DNA of 11,940 bases from an uncultured Christensenellaceae bacterium. Lineage in GTDB: Bacteria > Bacillota > Clostridia > Christensenellales > Borkfalkiaceae. How positions within the stretch are numbered: the stretch's first letter is position 1; the number at the start of each line of letters is the position of its first letter. The translations under genes were made by a program, and so were the position numbers. Positions 6,701-11,922 of this stretch are shown here, one piece after another. The DNA lies in contig CAJUKK010000019.1 in NCBI GenBank assembly GCA_910586985.1, positions 1-11,940 of the forward strand. Direction: 5' to 3'. The notes below the pieces were generated by a model, which was not told the DNA's origin, searched no databases, and was given only the letters and a program-made list of their open reading frames with translations.

Positions 6701-9635
6701 TATCTATCAATTGATTTGCAGCAATGTCTCCTTGGGGAATCGCAACAAACTCTTTAATCAGTCCGACAATATCTTCTACTCCCGCATGAACCTTAACGCC
6801 GTCGAGTGAAAGATACAATTCACTCTCAGAATATGCGACATGCAATGTTTTAAAGAGATTTCCGTATGTAAGATCAATGTTACCTTCTATAACAATTCCA
6901 TTCAACGCGAAAGCACTGATTGCAATCTTAAATTCACCCTGAACGGTGAGCTCGCCCGCACTGTATTCAATCTCAACGAACAAGGCGTCCGACTTAAACA
7001 AATCGATTAAAGGTTGAATATATTTTACAACATCTACATAGCCGTTCGTATCAAATTCAAACGGTTCCGCTTTTTTAATGGCGACAGTAGCGCCGAGCAC
7101 ATTAACAGTTACACCGTTTCCGACGGTAAGAATAACTTCGCCGAGCGCAAAATCCAAGCCCAAAGCTTGTAACAACTCCGTTCCCTTCAAAGCAATCACA
7201 AGAACGTTTTCCGTTTCTTTTAATGCAACGAGTTCACCGAAATCTACAGCAAAAATACGATCGATGAGTAAGTCCGCATTGACATTCGTATCAGGTAAAC
7301 CTATATATTCTTTTACCAATGCAAGAATATCAGCAATCGCGCCTTTTACTTTAATCCCGTCAATCTCCGCATATACTGCGTTCCCGTCGAATCCGATATT
7401 TACAGTTTTTATTACCGATTGATAGGTAAGAACGATTTCCGCAACGACATTTAAAGTTTTCGTATTAATTTTTACATTACCCGCAATACCGATGCCGTCT
7501 GACTCATAAACAATATCCACTTGCAAATTTTCGCTTGCAAATATGTCTGCAAGTTCCTCTGCATACTTCACGATGTCGACATAGCCGTCCGTATCGGTTT
7601 CAAATGCCGTTCCCTTGCTTAAACCGATCTGCATTCCAAGCGCATCCGCAGTTATTCCATCCGTTCCGACGGAAAGAGCAACGTCGCCAAGTTTAAAATC
7701 TAAGCCAAGCGCCCGCAACAACTCCGTACCCTTTAATGCAATATCAAGCTGACCGTCGGTTTCCGATACGGAAAAATTCGCGGCAAACTCGGGAGAAAGA
7801 ACTTGTTCTAGAATCTTAGCAAGATCAATATCCAGCGTAATATCGTTTAACTCGGGCAGTGTAATATACTTGCCGATCAATTCAACCGCATCCTGAATGC
7901 CCGCAGAAACTTTGATCCCATCCAAATTTACATATACAATCCCGTCGGAATAAGAAAACTCTATTGTTTTGCTTGTTTCGCCAACATGAACCGAAATGTC
8001 GCCCGCGACTTTCATTTCCTTTAAAGAAATGTTCAATTCAGCGTCAACGGAAAGCGAATCTTGAGCGTATGATAAATCGACCTTTAACGTATCGCTTGTC
8101 AAAAGTTCGACAAGCGTATTTAAATAAGGCACAAAATCAATAAATTTTTCCTTTTCTTCACCGGATAAAGCAATCAATTCTTCCGTACCGAACGAAAGAC
8201 CCGCTTTTAACGCATAATCTCCGAACGTAACGTTAGCCTGCACAACGTCAAGTGTCGCTTGATTGTTTTCGTCAAGATTGAATTTAAAGTCAATGGGGAG
8301 CGTCATGCCGAACAATTCTAGCACGGCGCGCAACTCTGCACTCCCTTCCCCCACGACAAATTCCCCTTCCCCGAGCTGGGAAACAAGCGCATCCGTATCA
8401 AGACCGGCTCCTAAATCCGCCATTCCGTCGGGGAGCACTCTGCTCAATATCACGAGCAAGTCCTCTACGCGCATCCGCGCCTTGACCCCGCCGTATTCAA
8501 GATAAACAGCGTTATCGATATACCATATATATATGTTGCCTAGGCGAGCGCGCACGTCCATGGTTGTAATATCGATAAACACAGCGCCGTCAATTTTACT
8601 TCCGTTCAGATCAAGATCAAGCGCAAATGTTGCCGGACCCGTCAGGACGCTGCCGAACGCCTGCGTTAAACATTTAACGGCGTTGACCGTATCCTCTTCA
8701 GGCAATTGAGAAACGGGTTTATCGGCATAGTGCGAAAAATAATCGTTATAAGCAGTATGTTTTGCACGATCCGTATTGTATTCATAAGTTGTAACGTACG
8801 ATGCCATGCAGCCGACCGAGACAACCATTTTGACTCTGTACTTCTCATTGATCTCGGAGCGCAATACCTGCCACGTTCCATCGAAAGTATAGGTAACGTC
8901 AATATATTCAAATACGGGCCAATCGTCTAATCCGCCCGTCTGTTTCATTTGTTGACAATAATAATAGGGAGCCTTGTCGGTTGCGGGATTCAGATGAAAC
9001 GTCTGTGAATACGTTCCGTCGCCGTTATCGATCACGTCGTCCGCCCCTATCAATGTCTCCTCATTGATAATATATACGGAAAATTCCGTTGCCGGAAGTC
9101 CGAAACGGTTTTTAAAATCGTCAACCCCGATCTTCGTCGGTTCTTCGTCCTTCCATGCCGTATTTAAACCGTCTGCCTTCGCTGCGTCCACCGCCGTACG
9201 CCAAAGTACAAAATCACCCACATAACAAAGTTGTTTTGCAGTTTTTATCATGGAACTTGCAGAAATATCCGCCGACACCAAAATGCCGTCGGAAAATTGC
9301 TTATAAGTTTCAACGCGCTGTTGAATCATCGTATCGACAAGACCGTGCATCTCAGAATACCAGTCCGTCTGTTGGGAAAGGCGGCGCGCCATATATCCTA
9401 TATTTTCAAGTCCCGTATGGTCAACGGGCAAACTACCGTCCGTCGGCAAATCGTACGAAACCGTATTAAATCCGTCGATCTGTTCGCGCCCCGTCTCCTC
9501 TTTGCTGAAAAACATTGCAGGCGCAGTGATCATCATAACAATTGTTACGACGATCAGCGTAAGCGCAACGCCAACCTTCTTACTGCGTCCTTTATTTCTT
9601 TTTTTAACCGCTAAAAAGCGTGATTTTTTACCCAT
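726..9635 (-). CDS. Giant exported repeat protein with Listeria-Bacteroides-type repeats
   Basis: This is one intact frame of about 2,970 residues (about 320 kDa), probably a surface or adhesion-type protein; its ligand is unknown. ATG 9635 is chosen. A TTG two codons earlier (9641) is the alternative, and residue numbers here count from it. Neither start has a well-placed ribosome site; AGGGG and GGAAAG lie 15 or more bases upstream. Residues 1-22 are very basic and 23-45 are hydrophobic (signal peptide with possible AxA cut near 42, or uncleaved anchor). Residues 100-340 form a unique globular region. About 360-1320 holds five related beta-rich units with KGTELL..LG and NxDGYVDI motifs. About 1320-1960 is further beta-rich sequence. 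About 1967-2836 has divergent Listeria-Bacteroides (InlB B-repeat/Flg_new-like) modules ending in ALW or AKW. The C-terminus (...SEYIQRA) has no LPxTG, SLH or other sorting signal, so any attachment must be N-terminal. It has its own promoter and terminator and appears monocistronic. Surface location and adhesion are inferred. Confidence 0.9.
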   Translation of the reverse strand: MGKKSRFLAVKKRNKGRSKKVGVALTLIVVTIVMMITAPAMFFSKEETGREQIDGFNTVSYDLPTDGSLPVDHTGLENIGYMARRLSQQTDWYSEMHGLVDTMIQQRVETYKQFSDGILVSADISASSMIKTAKQLCYVGDFVLWRTAVDAAKADGLNTAWKDEEPTKIGVDDFKNRFGLPATEFSVYIINEETLIGADDVIDNGDGTYSQTFHLNPATDKAPYYYCQQMKQTGGLDDWPVFEYIDVTYTFDGTWQVLRSEINEKYRVKMVVSVGCMASYVTTYEYNTDRAKHTAYNDYFSHYADKPVSQLPEEDTVNAVKCLTQAFGSVLTGPATFALDLDLNGSKIDGAVFIDITTMDVRARLGNIYIWYIDNAVYLEYGGVKARMRVEDLLVILSRVLPDGMADLGAGLDTDALVSQLGEGEFVVGEGSAELRAVLELFGMTLPIDFKFNLDENNQATLDVVQANVTFGDYALKAGLSFGTEELIALSGEEKEKFIDFVPYLNTLVELLTSDTLKVDLSYAQDSLSVDAELNISLKEMKVAGDISVHVGETSKTIEFSYSDGIVYVNLDGIKVSAGIQDAVELIGKYITLPELNDITLDIDLAKILEQVLSPEFAANFSVSETDGQLDIALKGTELLRALGLDFKLGDVALSVGTDGITADALGMQIGLSKGTAFETDTDGYVDIVKYAEELADIFASENLQVDIVYESDGIGIAGNVKINTKTLNVVAEIVLTYQSVIKTVNIGFDGNAVYAEIDGIKVKGAIADILALVKEYIGLPDTNVNADLLIDRIFAVDFGELVALKETENVLVIALKGTELLQALGLDFALGEVILTVGNGVTVNVLGATVAIKKAEPFEFDTNGYVDVVKYIQPLIDLFKSDALFVEIEYSAGELTVQGEFKIAISAFALNGIVIEGNIDLTYGNLFKTLHVAYSESELYLSLDGVKVHAGVEDIVGLIKEFVAIPQGDIAANQLIDKVFNLNLGSIVKLIENSDSLNVVLKGTELLNAFGIEFDLGDISVDITNSQIVVGVLGMQVAVSSAQSFTVNTDGYVDIAPVLNEIISIVRAQAVSFRGTVDFVVPDSVTGEEKTYFNLDIKRGAISWENANGKLQLSVFLDATFNIAGTQHDICFEYANDTVSFAYGNVGAKVRTSEFGTIKDAFTAVYNRVRVAVGKITDENNPVPDIQPYLEKFDEILTLLKGGNALASAGDNFGGLVAAIGNLVLGAGKSENGICTLGYGNFMLELVDATSEGNGLSAILSYADSKFKVLGDASIKALVGENPKMPIGEYLTADELCELLDYVATAVETATEQSLTLDLSGSVSTNDTETYPNGKKYDFDVTLGYYSGATFPVHLDTENKNLWLNTDMYLHAEVNLVAQRAEDTSLWIDAYLLDLDEKGETDGELDLWVSVSTFAKDSEGSAPLKLYAPASELMTILSAALPLIGFDSEIFRQFLIEKWLDVTTVEQLRAIGNSLSISLGFGNILSSIGAVGGGEEGIVSASTMRNGLFETASISDGENEDERVLRVAFNSEMLYGNKHLSPLSVSVTKALYRQTTADENGIETVSTRSYISGLALNNVWLSKEGKEKLDLDLAVSLENPKTNPEFTADYNLGKMGITDLLKAFAVSATHKVKQTDDAGNVIEKYEINDSFYIGGSATMSLKLPVVGTYNVPVKKIALKIILGTDGEIEANVLLEFDQFSALGIDVFKGNTRVDLSLKKGMAYVKRTQTSGIGESGKAVSEKDPEILYRAMPLKTLANDMISQMKFLFNFSDTVSGIIEKAINGSGNTGGGESQKLDIGAMLNAYLSSYRFTPATQTENKKWDITLNGAAISGNILKDINITVDVDKNDNINRLSLGTEISAGSADNMIDIGITGNLKFMNPQNKPVKDETVSVSTLLIGAMNKKIEIAEADGWKETAYIGGQCAVVRYYLSDTLLASQDVVFDPATGELFAKLEYPDLSNIHEDGYTLTWSELGADEKFTGDRDFYVLYSPNTYAITFKSEFPFDGVYTQTVQYVYGDREFVIPTERNETRVLTCFTDAQGNIYRTASDFKRIHSDTVLNAVWDWVDYKIVFVYKDKYGEQIIAGEQNAHYGDTIVYPEVLREGYRLAGWNLVNGSSDGRIVSANATFEAVFTAIEYTVTLSSEYPIDGFVFDATKNAYVKSVGYTFDSNAALPSAIRYTAADGFEYFLDGFTMNGSDNIFVAIPSLDLTGKTLFAKWSEAGYAVIYEVDGVEILTQNYTGESALNLPEVPYRKGHTGEWGKVVNDDWQKVTEGEIISEPTLITARYTPNTYNVTLCSDQPIESYDLIDGVYRKSYSYVYGTILTLPEEKISRFNFIGYYTEENGQGQKVETIEDIIGDKTLYLYFVSNGVQVTLKSDVGYEGAIKHAGIYEQTVTLYDDYTLSDAPKTSGYQQIGWWYHDSLDGWTRVTDIRNYDGKELWALWISQIDIKITTFTQKKIVGIHYTTFGGTVTGGEPVGENGKAIYALLNVTKNYQGAYTIFSNRCTAENIEYDNLKYNKVIEITDGKFYDKDMTSSKAGLYWNSVPYGGIALTATYSYSGGSIKLQDVCYVSHATYRAEILDENGKYMEEYLIRQNFPYVKEFISLKQQSGELMEINLNQIENKLVTFADYAPELQEKEGYTVAWSGVDMFAPITGDVKAQITYTPNVYPVTLWSDAPIDGWAQDEKGRYILVTEMNFGSKVNVTLGGNIISSYTVGIENNVFEIPVTPEDAELTVLLGKNGAEFIMKYNYDTVVYHSGINFTIGDYTGNRYSDQYNDGAEDFTEYTLPIPSAEHYVFLGWYRQTENGYEHVVSLGRTQSVDTTEVYALWAQEAQTRLTTAQFNKSGFIVYSYKWNFAGSATGGEYSADEYSSAIMESLGASVHANVTYYAASDSTGTGETTLYTTTANNVVSASNPEYAGTYANGFDGNKAQQDLKYCRAVLTYVYLIAGEQVTVEVSSEYIQRA
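1134..3743 (-). repeat. Listeria-Bacteroides-type repeat region in the giant gene
   Basis: This covers residues about 1967-2836. Typical signatures of InlB B-repeat/Flg_new modules recur: GYxxxGW or FxGWY cores, and module ends such as LFAKW, LWALW and VYALW. A linking motif, YxPNxYxVTLxSxxPIDG or close variants, occurs four times, near residues 1993, 2136, 2291 and 2669. The modules are strongly diverged rather than near-identical, so they are old or under diversifying pressure. In other Gram-positive proteins such modules form stalks or binding domains; the role here is inferred. Confidence 0.75.
5682..6257 (-). repeat. Giant protein degenerate repeat unit 5
   Basis: Residues about 1129-1320. 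It begins like the other units (NDTVSFAYGNVGAKV, then a helical stretch), but the KGTELL and DGYVDI motifs are not recognisable. Its right boundary is uncertain. Confidence 0.4.
6258..6860 (-). repeat. Giant protein beta-rich repeat unit 4
   Basis: Residues about 928-1128. In order it shows SELYLSLDGVKV, a helix to FVAIP, KGTELLNAFGIEFDLGD, VLGMQVAV, and NTDGYVDI. It carries an extra insertion near its end (about residues 1083-1110) compared with units 2 and 3. Confidence 0.75.
6861..7418 (-). repeat. Giant protein beta-rich repeat unit 3
   Basis: Residues about 742-927 (186 residues). In order it shows NAVYAEIDGIKV, a helix to YIGLP, KGTELLQALGLDFALGE, VLGATVAI, and DTNGYVDVVKY. The DNA over KGTELL (CTCCGTTCCCTTCAAA on the plus strand) is the same in units 3 and 4. 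Confidence 0.8.
7419..7979 (-). repeat. Giant protein beta-rich repeat unit 2
   Basis: Residues about 555-741 (187 residues). In order it shows SDGIVYVNLDGIKV, a helix to YITLP, KGTELLRALGLDFKLGD, ALGMQIGL, and DTDGYVDIVKY. Units 2, 3 and 4 can be aligned by eye over most of their length. Confidence 0.8.
7980..8564 (-). repeat. Giant protein beta-rich repeat unit 1
   Basis: Residues about 360-554. It is recognisable by the NAVYLEYGGVKA strand pair, a following helix-like stretch, AELRAVLELFGM in place of the KGTELLxALG motif, and the FIDFVPYLNTLVELL segment. It is the most diverged of the first four units. Confidence 0.6.
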
Positions 9636-9676
9636 AATCAAACCATTCGACAGGAACTTTCCGCCCCTATGAAAGA

Positions 9677-9705
9677 ATTATATCATTGTCATAATAAAAT
9701 GTCAA
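9677..9705 (-). promoter_or_regulatory. Consensus sigma-A promoter of the giant gene
   Basis: On the minus strand TTGACA (9705-9700) and TATAAT (9682-9677) are both perfect and separated by 17 bases. The predicted transcript starts near 9670, giving a 5' leader of about 35 bases. The leader contains AGGGGCGGAAAG but no ribosome site at normal distance from the start codon. Confidence 0.85.
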
Positions 9706-9752
9706 CTTGTAATATAATTATATGACAATATTTTTTTGTAAAATGACATTTT
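9685..9752. promoter_or_regulatory. Nested inverted repeats, possible operators
   Basis: ATTGTCATA (9685-9693) has its exact inverted copy TATGACAAT at 9721-9729. AAAATGTCA (9696-9704) has its exact inverted copy TGACATTTT at 9744-9752. The first arm of each pair falls in the giant gene's core promoter, and the second arms lie upstream of it, between the two divergent promoters. The AT-rich context raises the chance of coincidence. Binding by a regulator is inference. Confidence 0.4.
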
Positions 9753-9794
9753 TTTTGGAATAACAGCTAAAATAAAATCAAAACCGTAATCCAC

Positions 9795-9824
9795 TTGACA
9801 AAGGGTAAAATAATAGCCTATAAT
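9795..9824 (+). promoter_or_regulatory. Sigma-A promoter of the six-helix membrane protein gene
   Basis: TTGACA (9795-9800) and TATAAT (9819-9824) are both perfect, separated by 18 bases. The predicted start is near 9831. The ribosome site AGAGGA (9841-9846) is 7 bases before the ATG at 9854. Confidence 0.85.
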
Positions 9825-9853
9825 TAATTATATACACAAAAGAGGACAACGCC

Positions 9854-10744
9854 ATGATATTGCGGGGGATCAAAAGTTATCTGTCTTGCTTAAAATATAT
9901 TTTTGTGCCCCTCGGCGCGCTTTTCCTCGGAATTATACTAGGGCTTTCGATCGGTATTCCGCTTATCAATATGGCAATCAACGGTTTATCCGACGAGTTA
10001 CATAATATTACCGAGAATCTGCATCTTGATCCCGTAGCGCTTAAAAACAGTCTTGTCCATTCTGTCAGCTCGCTGGATTGGACTGCCCCGTTCGACGCTG
10101 TCAAAACAATGCTTACTCGCGCGTGGCTCGAAAATACAATATTTTCCGCGCTCAATGCTTTGGTTGATAATTCAGATACATGTATAACGCAGATTACGAC
10201 AGCGATTGATAGTTTAATTTACTCGATTGTTGCAACTATACTTTTTACACTTGTATTCGCCGTAATTTTTTTATTTGCCGGCTACTTTATCACCAAATCG
10301 TTTGTTCGGCGCGAGATTGCTAAGCGTTCGTTCTGGAAATTTATACTTGTAGGTATTCTCGATGCCATTTTAACAACAGGCGTCGCCGTTCTTTTTGCAT
10401 GGCTTACCTCACTTTGGCTAACGGGCGGCATGCTTTTTGCCACTGCATTTGTTTTGATCAACGGCGCAATCGCACTTTTCGAAGCTTATTTCGTACACGC
10501 CAACAAAAGTATAAAATTAAAAGAAATACTTAACTTTAAAAATATCCTACACTTATTTTTAACGAATATTGTTATCGTAGCGCTCTGGGGGATTCTTTAT
10601 ATTATTGTCGTCGCGCTTACCAATACGATTGCCGGAACAGTTATCGGACTTGCGCTTCTGGAAATTGCGTTAATTGTAATCGGAATGAATGCGGAAGCAT
10701 ATGTAAAACAAGAGGCAAATAAATATTCCATTGTCAACCCGTAA
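9854..10744 (+). CDS. Six-helix integral membrane protein, function unknown
   Basis: I do not recognise the family of this 296-residue protein. Six hydrophobic segments are visible at about residues 16-38, 121-147, 162-186, 188-214, 230-254 and 257-281. Positive charges cluster at the N-terminus (KSYLSCLKY), after helix 2 (KSFVRREIAKR) and after helix 4 (KSIKLKE). By the positive-inside rule both ends are then cytoplasmic, and residues about 40-120 form one large external domain. No catalytic or transport motif is apparent. ATG 9854 is supported by AGAGGA 7 bases upstream and by a consensus promoter. The gene is divergent from the giant surface protein gene across 212 bases, so shared control or a joint role (for example in export or anchoring) is possible but unproven. 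I find no convincing terminator after its stop, so some transcription may run into the tRNA unit. Confidence 0.85.
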   Translation: MILRGIKSYLSCLKYIFVPLGALFLGIILGLSIGIPLINMAINGLSDELHNITENLHLDPVALKNSLVHSVSSLDWTAPFDAVKTMLTRAWLENTIFSALNALVDNSDTCITQITTAIDSLIYSIVATILFTLVFAVIFLFAGYFITKSFVRREIAKRSFWKFILVGILDAILTTGVAVLFAWLTSLWLTGGMLFATAFVLINGAIALFEAYFVHANKSIKLKEILNFKNILHLFLTNIVIVALWGILYIIVVALTNTIAGTVIGLALLEIALIVIGMNAEAYVKQEANKYSIVNP

Positions 10745-10806
10745 AATTTATATTGAATACATTGCAAAAATTCCGCGATATCTTTTTATTTAAATACACT
10801 TTTCGC

Positions 10807-10835
10807 TTGACTTACGCAAATAAATTTATTATACT
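10807..10835 (+). promoter_or_regulatory. Promoter of the tRNA-Thr unit
   Basis: TTGACT (10807-10812) and TATACT (10830-10835) with a 17-base spacer make a strong sigma-A promoter, with a start near 10842. It lies upstream of both the tRNA relic and the intact tRNA-Thr. I see no second promoter between them, so both would be on one precursor transcript. Confidence 0.75.
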
Positions 10836-10890
10836 ATCTCCGTTATGATTTTTCGCGTTGCTTTATAAAAGAATCCAACGCATTCAAGTA

Positions 10891-10932
10891 TCTCCCGCGA
10901 CTCAGTCGGTAGAGCACATCCTTGGTAAGGAT
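10891..10932 (+). pseudogene. Truncated tRNA-Thr relic (5' half)
   Basis: Bases 10901-10931 match 11003-11033 of the intact tRNA-Thr at 30 of 31 positions, covering the D arm and anticodon arm with anticodon GGT. No T arm and no matching 3' acceptor strand follow, and the D stem has an A-C mismatch in its first pair. In the anticodon stem the relic has an A-T pair where the intact gene has G-C, which suggests it once was an independent functional copy rather than a recent partial duplication. It cannot fold as a complete tRNA. Whether the half is transcribed stably is unknown. Confidence 0.75.
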
Positions 10933-10945
10933 AAACAGCCCCTAT

Positions 10946-10962
10946 CTGCTCGCTACGAGCAG
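10946..10962 (+). other. GC-rich hairpin between tRNA relic and tRNA-Thr
   Basis: CTGCTCG (10946-10952) and CGAGCAG (10956-10962) form a perfect 7-bp stem with a CTA loop. No T-run follows, so it is not a normal terminator. It could be a processing signal in the tRNA precursor or a scar of whatever replaced the relic's 3' half. Confidence 0.4.
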
Positions 10963-10992
10963 CACCCCAAAAACTTAATAAAAATGGCATTC

Positions 10993-11068
10993 GCTGTTAT
11001 GGCTCAGTCGGTAGAGCACGTCCTTGGTAAGGACGAGGTCGCGGGTTCAAGTCCCGCTAACAGCTCCA
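10993..11068 (+). tRNA. tRNA-Thr (anticodon GGT)
   Basis: This is a complete 76-base cloverleaf with encoded CCA. The acceptor strands GCTGTTA and TAACAGC pair fully. The D stem is GCTC/GAGC. The anticodon stem is CGTCC/GGACG with loop TTGGTAA, giving anticodon GGT at 11026-11028, which reads ACC and ACU. The T stem is GCGGG/CCCGC with loop TTCAAGT. The discriminator base is T (U), followed by CCA at 11066-11068. It is transcribed from the promoter at 10807 through the relic, and terminated just downstream. Its 3' end is the likely attachment site of the element remnant to the right. Confidence 0.97.
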
Positions 11069-11074
11069 AAAAAT

Positions 11075-11097
11075 ACCACCAAATACGGTGGTTTTTT
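11075..11097 (+). terminator. Terminator of the tRNA-Thr unit
   Basis: ACCACC (11075-11080) pairs with GGTGGT (11087-11092) around a 6-base loop and leads into a run of six T. It starts 7 bases after the tRNA CCA end. Confidence 0.85.
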
Positions 11098-11152
11098 CTT
11101 TATTTTACCCCATATTTAGTATGTTTTTATGAATTTTCGTTTTTGGATTTCG

Positions 11153-11339
11153 TGTGCCACCGAACATAAAAATGTGCCATTATGTGCCAAAGGGTATTTT
11201 TAAGTGTTTTTTACCTTATTAGTATTGTATCAAATCGAATAAAAAAAAGCAACCGCCGAAAGACGGTCTAAATCGTTCTAAATGTGCCAAATTCTGCCCT
11301 CGTGGCACACGCGTGGCACACAAACTCGTTTTTGGCACA
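11153..11339. repeat. TGTGCCA heptamer array, candidate integrase arm sites
   Basis: The gene-free stretch 11098-11389 holds TGTGCCA at 11153, 11173, 11183 and 11283 on the plus strand, and the inverted form TGGCACA at 11303, 11314 and 11333. Another plus-strand copy lies at 11851, just after the integrase fragment. Starts are 20, 10 and 11 bases apart within subgroups, so the sites fall near one face of the helix. Tyrosine integrases of phages and conjugative elements bind short arm-type repeats with their N-terminal domain next to the core site. The position between a tRNA and an integrase fragment fits that role. The assignment is inferred. Confidence 0.6.
11241..11267 (-). terminator. Orphan leftward terminator inside the heptamer array
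   Basis: On the minus strand ACCGTC (11267-11262) pairs with GGCGGT (11257-11252) with one T-G wobble and a TTTC loop. TGC and eight T follow (11248-11241). No leftward gene lies to its right in the window. It may be the end signal of a lost gene of the element, and it would protect the tRNA-Thr unit from antisense transcription. Confidence 0.55.
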
Positions 11340-11389
11340 CGCCCTTACCAACGTGCCGTCATATACACAAAAACCACAATATTTTGTGA

Positions 11390-11842
11390 TTGTTCTATTT
11401 AATTAAAAGCCTAACACGAAAGACAGCAAAAACACAAGACAAATATATCATTGCCGCTCCGAAGACAGAAACATCCAACAGAAAGGTACAACTTCCCGAA
11501 GTAATGACAAAACAGCTTGAAGAATACTTTGCCTATAAAAAGAAAAACAGAATCACGTCTAAATTTCTGTTTGGCGGAAATTCCCCTATACCTCAACGAA
11601 CCTATCAGCGTTATTTTAACTACTATACACAAAAAGCGGAATTGAAGCATATCCGCATTCATGATCTTCGACATTCGCACGCTTCTATGCTGATTCACTT
11701 AAATGTTCCAATTACCGTGATCTCAAAAAGGCTCGGGCATAGTTCCATTAAAATGACGCTCGAAAAGTATTCCCACTGCTATTCGGACGGTGAAAATATC
11801 GCAATTTCGGCTATAAATGAGGCAATTTCGGGCAAATTCTGA
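11390..11842 (+). pseudogene. Tyrosine integrase remnant (C-terminal catalytic part)
   Basis: The 150 codons show the second half of a phage-type tyrosine recombinase. There is a beta-hairpin PKTETSNRKV with the catalytic Lys (K25), the HxLRH box HDLRHSHAS (H91, R94), LGHSSI (H117) and the nucleophile Tyr in TLEKYSH (Y127). The first catalytic Arg (TGLRxGE region), the core-binding domain and the arm-binding domain are absent. Family members usually have about 350-400 residues. TGA 11387-11389 closes the frame immediately upstream, the only start would be TTG 11390, and no ribosome site precedes it. Homology seems to begin around IKSLTRKT, so the 5' part was probably removed by a deletion rather than a point change. 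The protein could not recombine DNA by itself. It is the strongest sign that the region right of the tRNA is a decayed integrative element. Confidence 0.85.
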
Positions 11843-11850
11843 TCCATAAA

Positions 11851-11857
11851 TGTGCCA
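11851..11857 (+). repeat. Eighth TGTGCCA copy, after the integrase remnant
   Basis: A single TGTGCCA starts 9 bases after the integrase stop. It matches the array left of the fragment and could belong to the second arm of the attachment region. Confidence 0.45.
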
Positions 11858-11898
11858 TAAACAAAAAATGCACTATATATCGATACAAAAATAATAAT

Positions 11899-11922
11899 CC
11901 ACCCGCATAGCGGGTGGTATTT
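11899..11922 (+). terminator. Terminator after the integrase remnant
   Basis: CCACCCGC (11899-11906) and GCGGGTGG (11910-11917) form a perfect 8-bp stem with an ATA loop, followed by TATTTCATTTT. The T-run is imperfect. A second hairpin with the same ATA loop, GGGC/GCCC, lies at 11930-11940 and is cut by the window edge. Confidence 0.7.

Noticed and set aside
2370..8930. Many rightward frames of 60-140 codons antisense to the giant gene
   Set aside because: They are shadows of a long, continuous, repeat-structured coding sequence; they show no own ribosome sites or recognisable protein features.
9877..10155. A 92-codon leftward frame inside the membrane protein gene
   Set aside because: It is antisense to a clear multi-helix protein with its own promoter and ribosome site, and shows no features of its own.
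10858..11169. A 103-codon rightward frame across the tRNA region
   Set aside because: Its sequence (QSVEHVLGKDEVAGSSPA and a near copy) is the translation of the tRNA-Thr and its relic; such spurious frames are common over tRNA genes.
11267..11283. TCTAAAT direct repeat with 10-base spacing
   Set aside because: Two copies of an AT-rich 7-mer are not enough to separate from chance, though the second abuts a TGTGCCA site.
11153..11339. CRISPR-like array
   Set aside because: The repeats are only 7 bases, occur in both orientations and have no regular spacers, so a CRISPR array is excluded.
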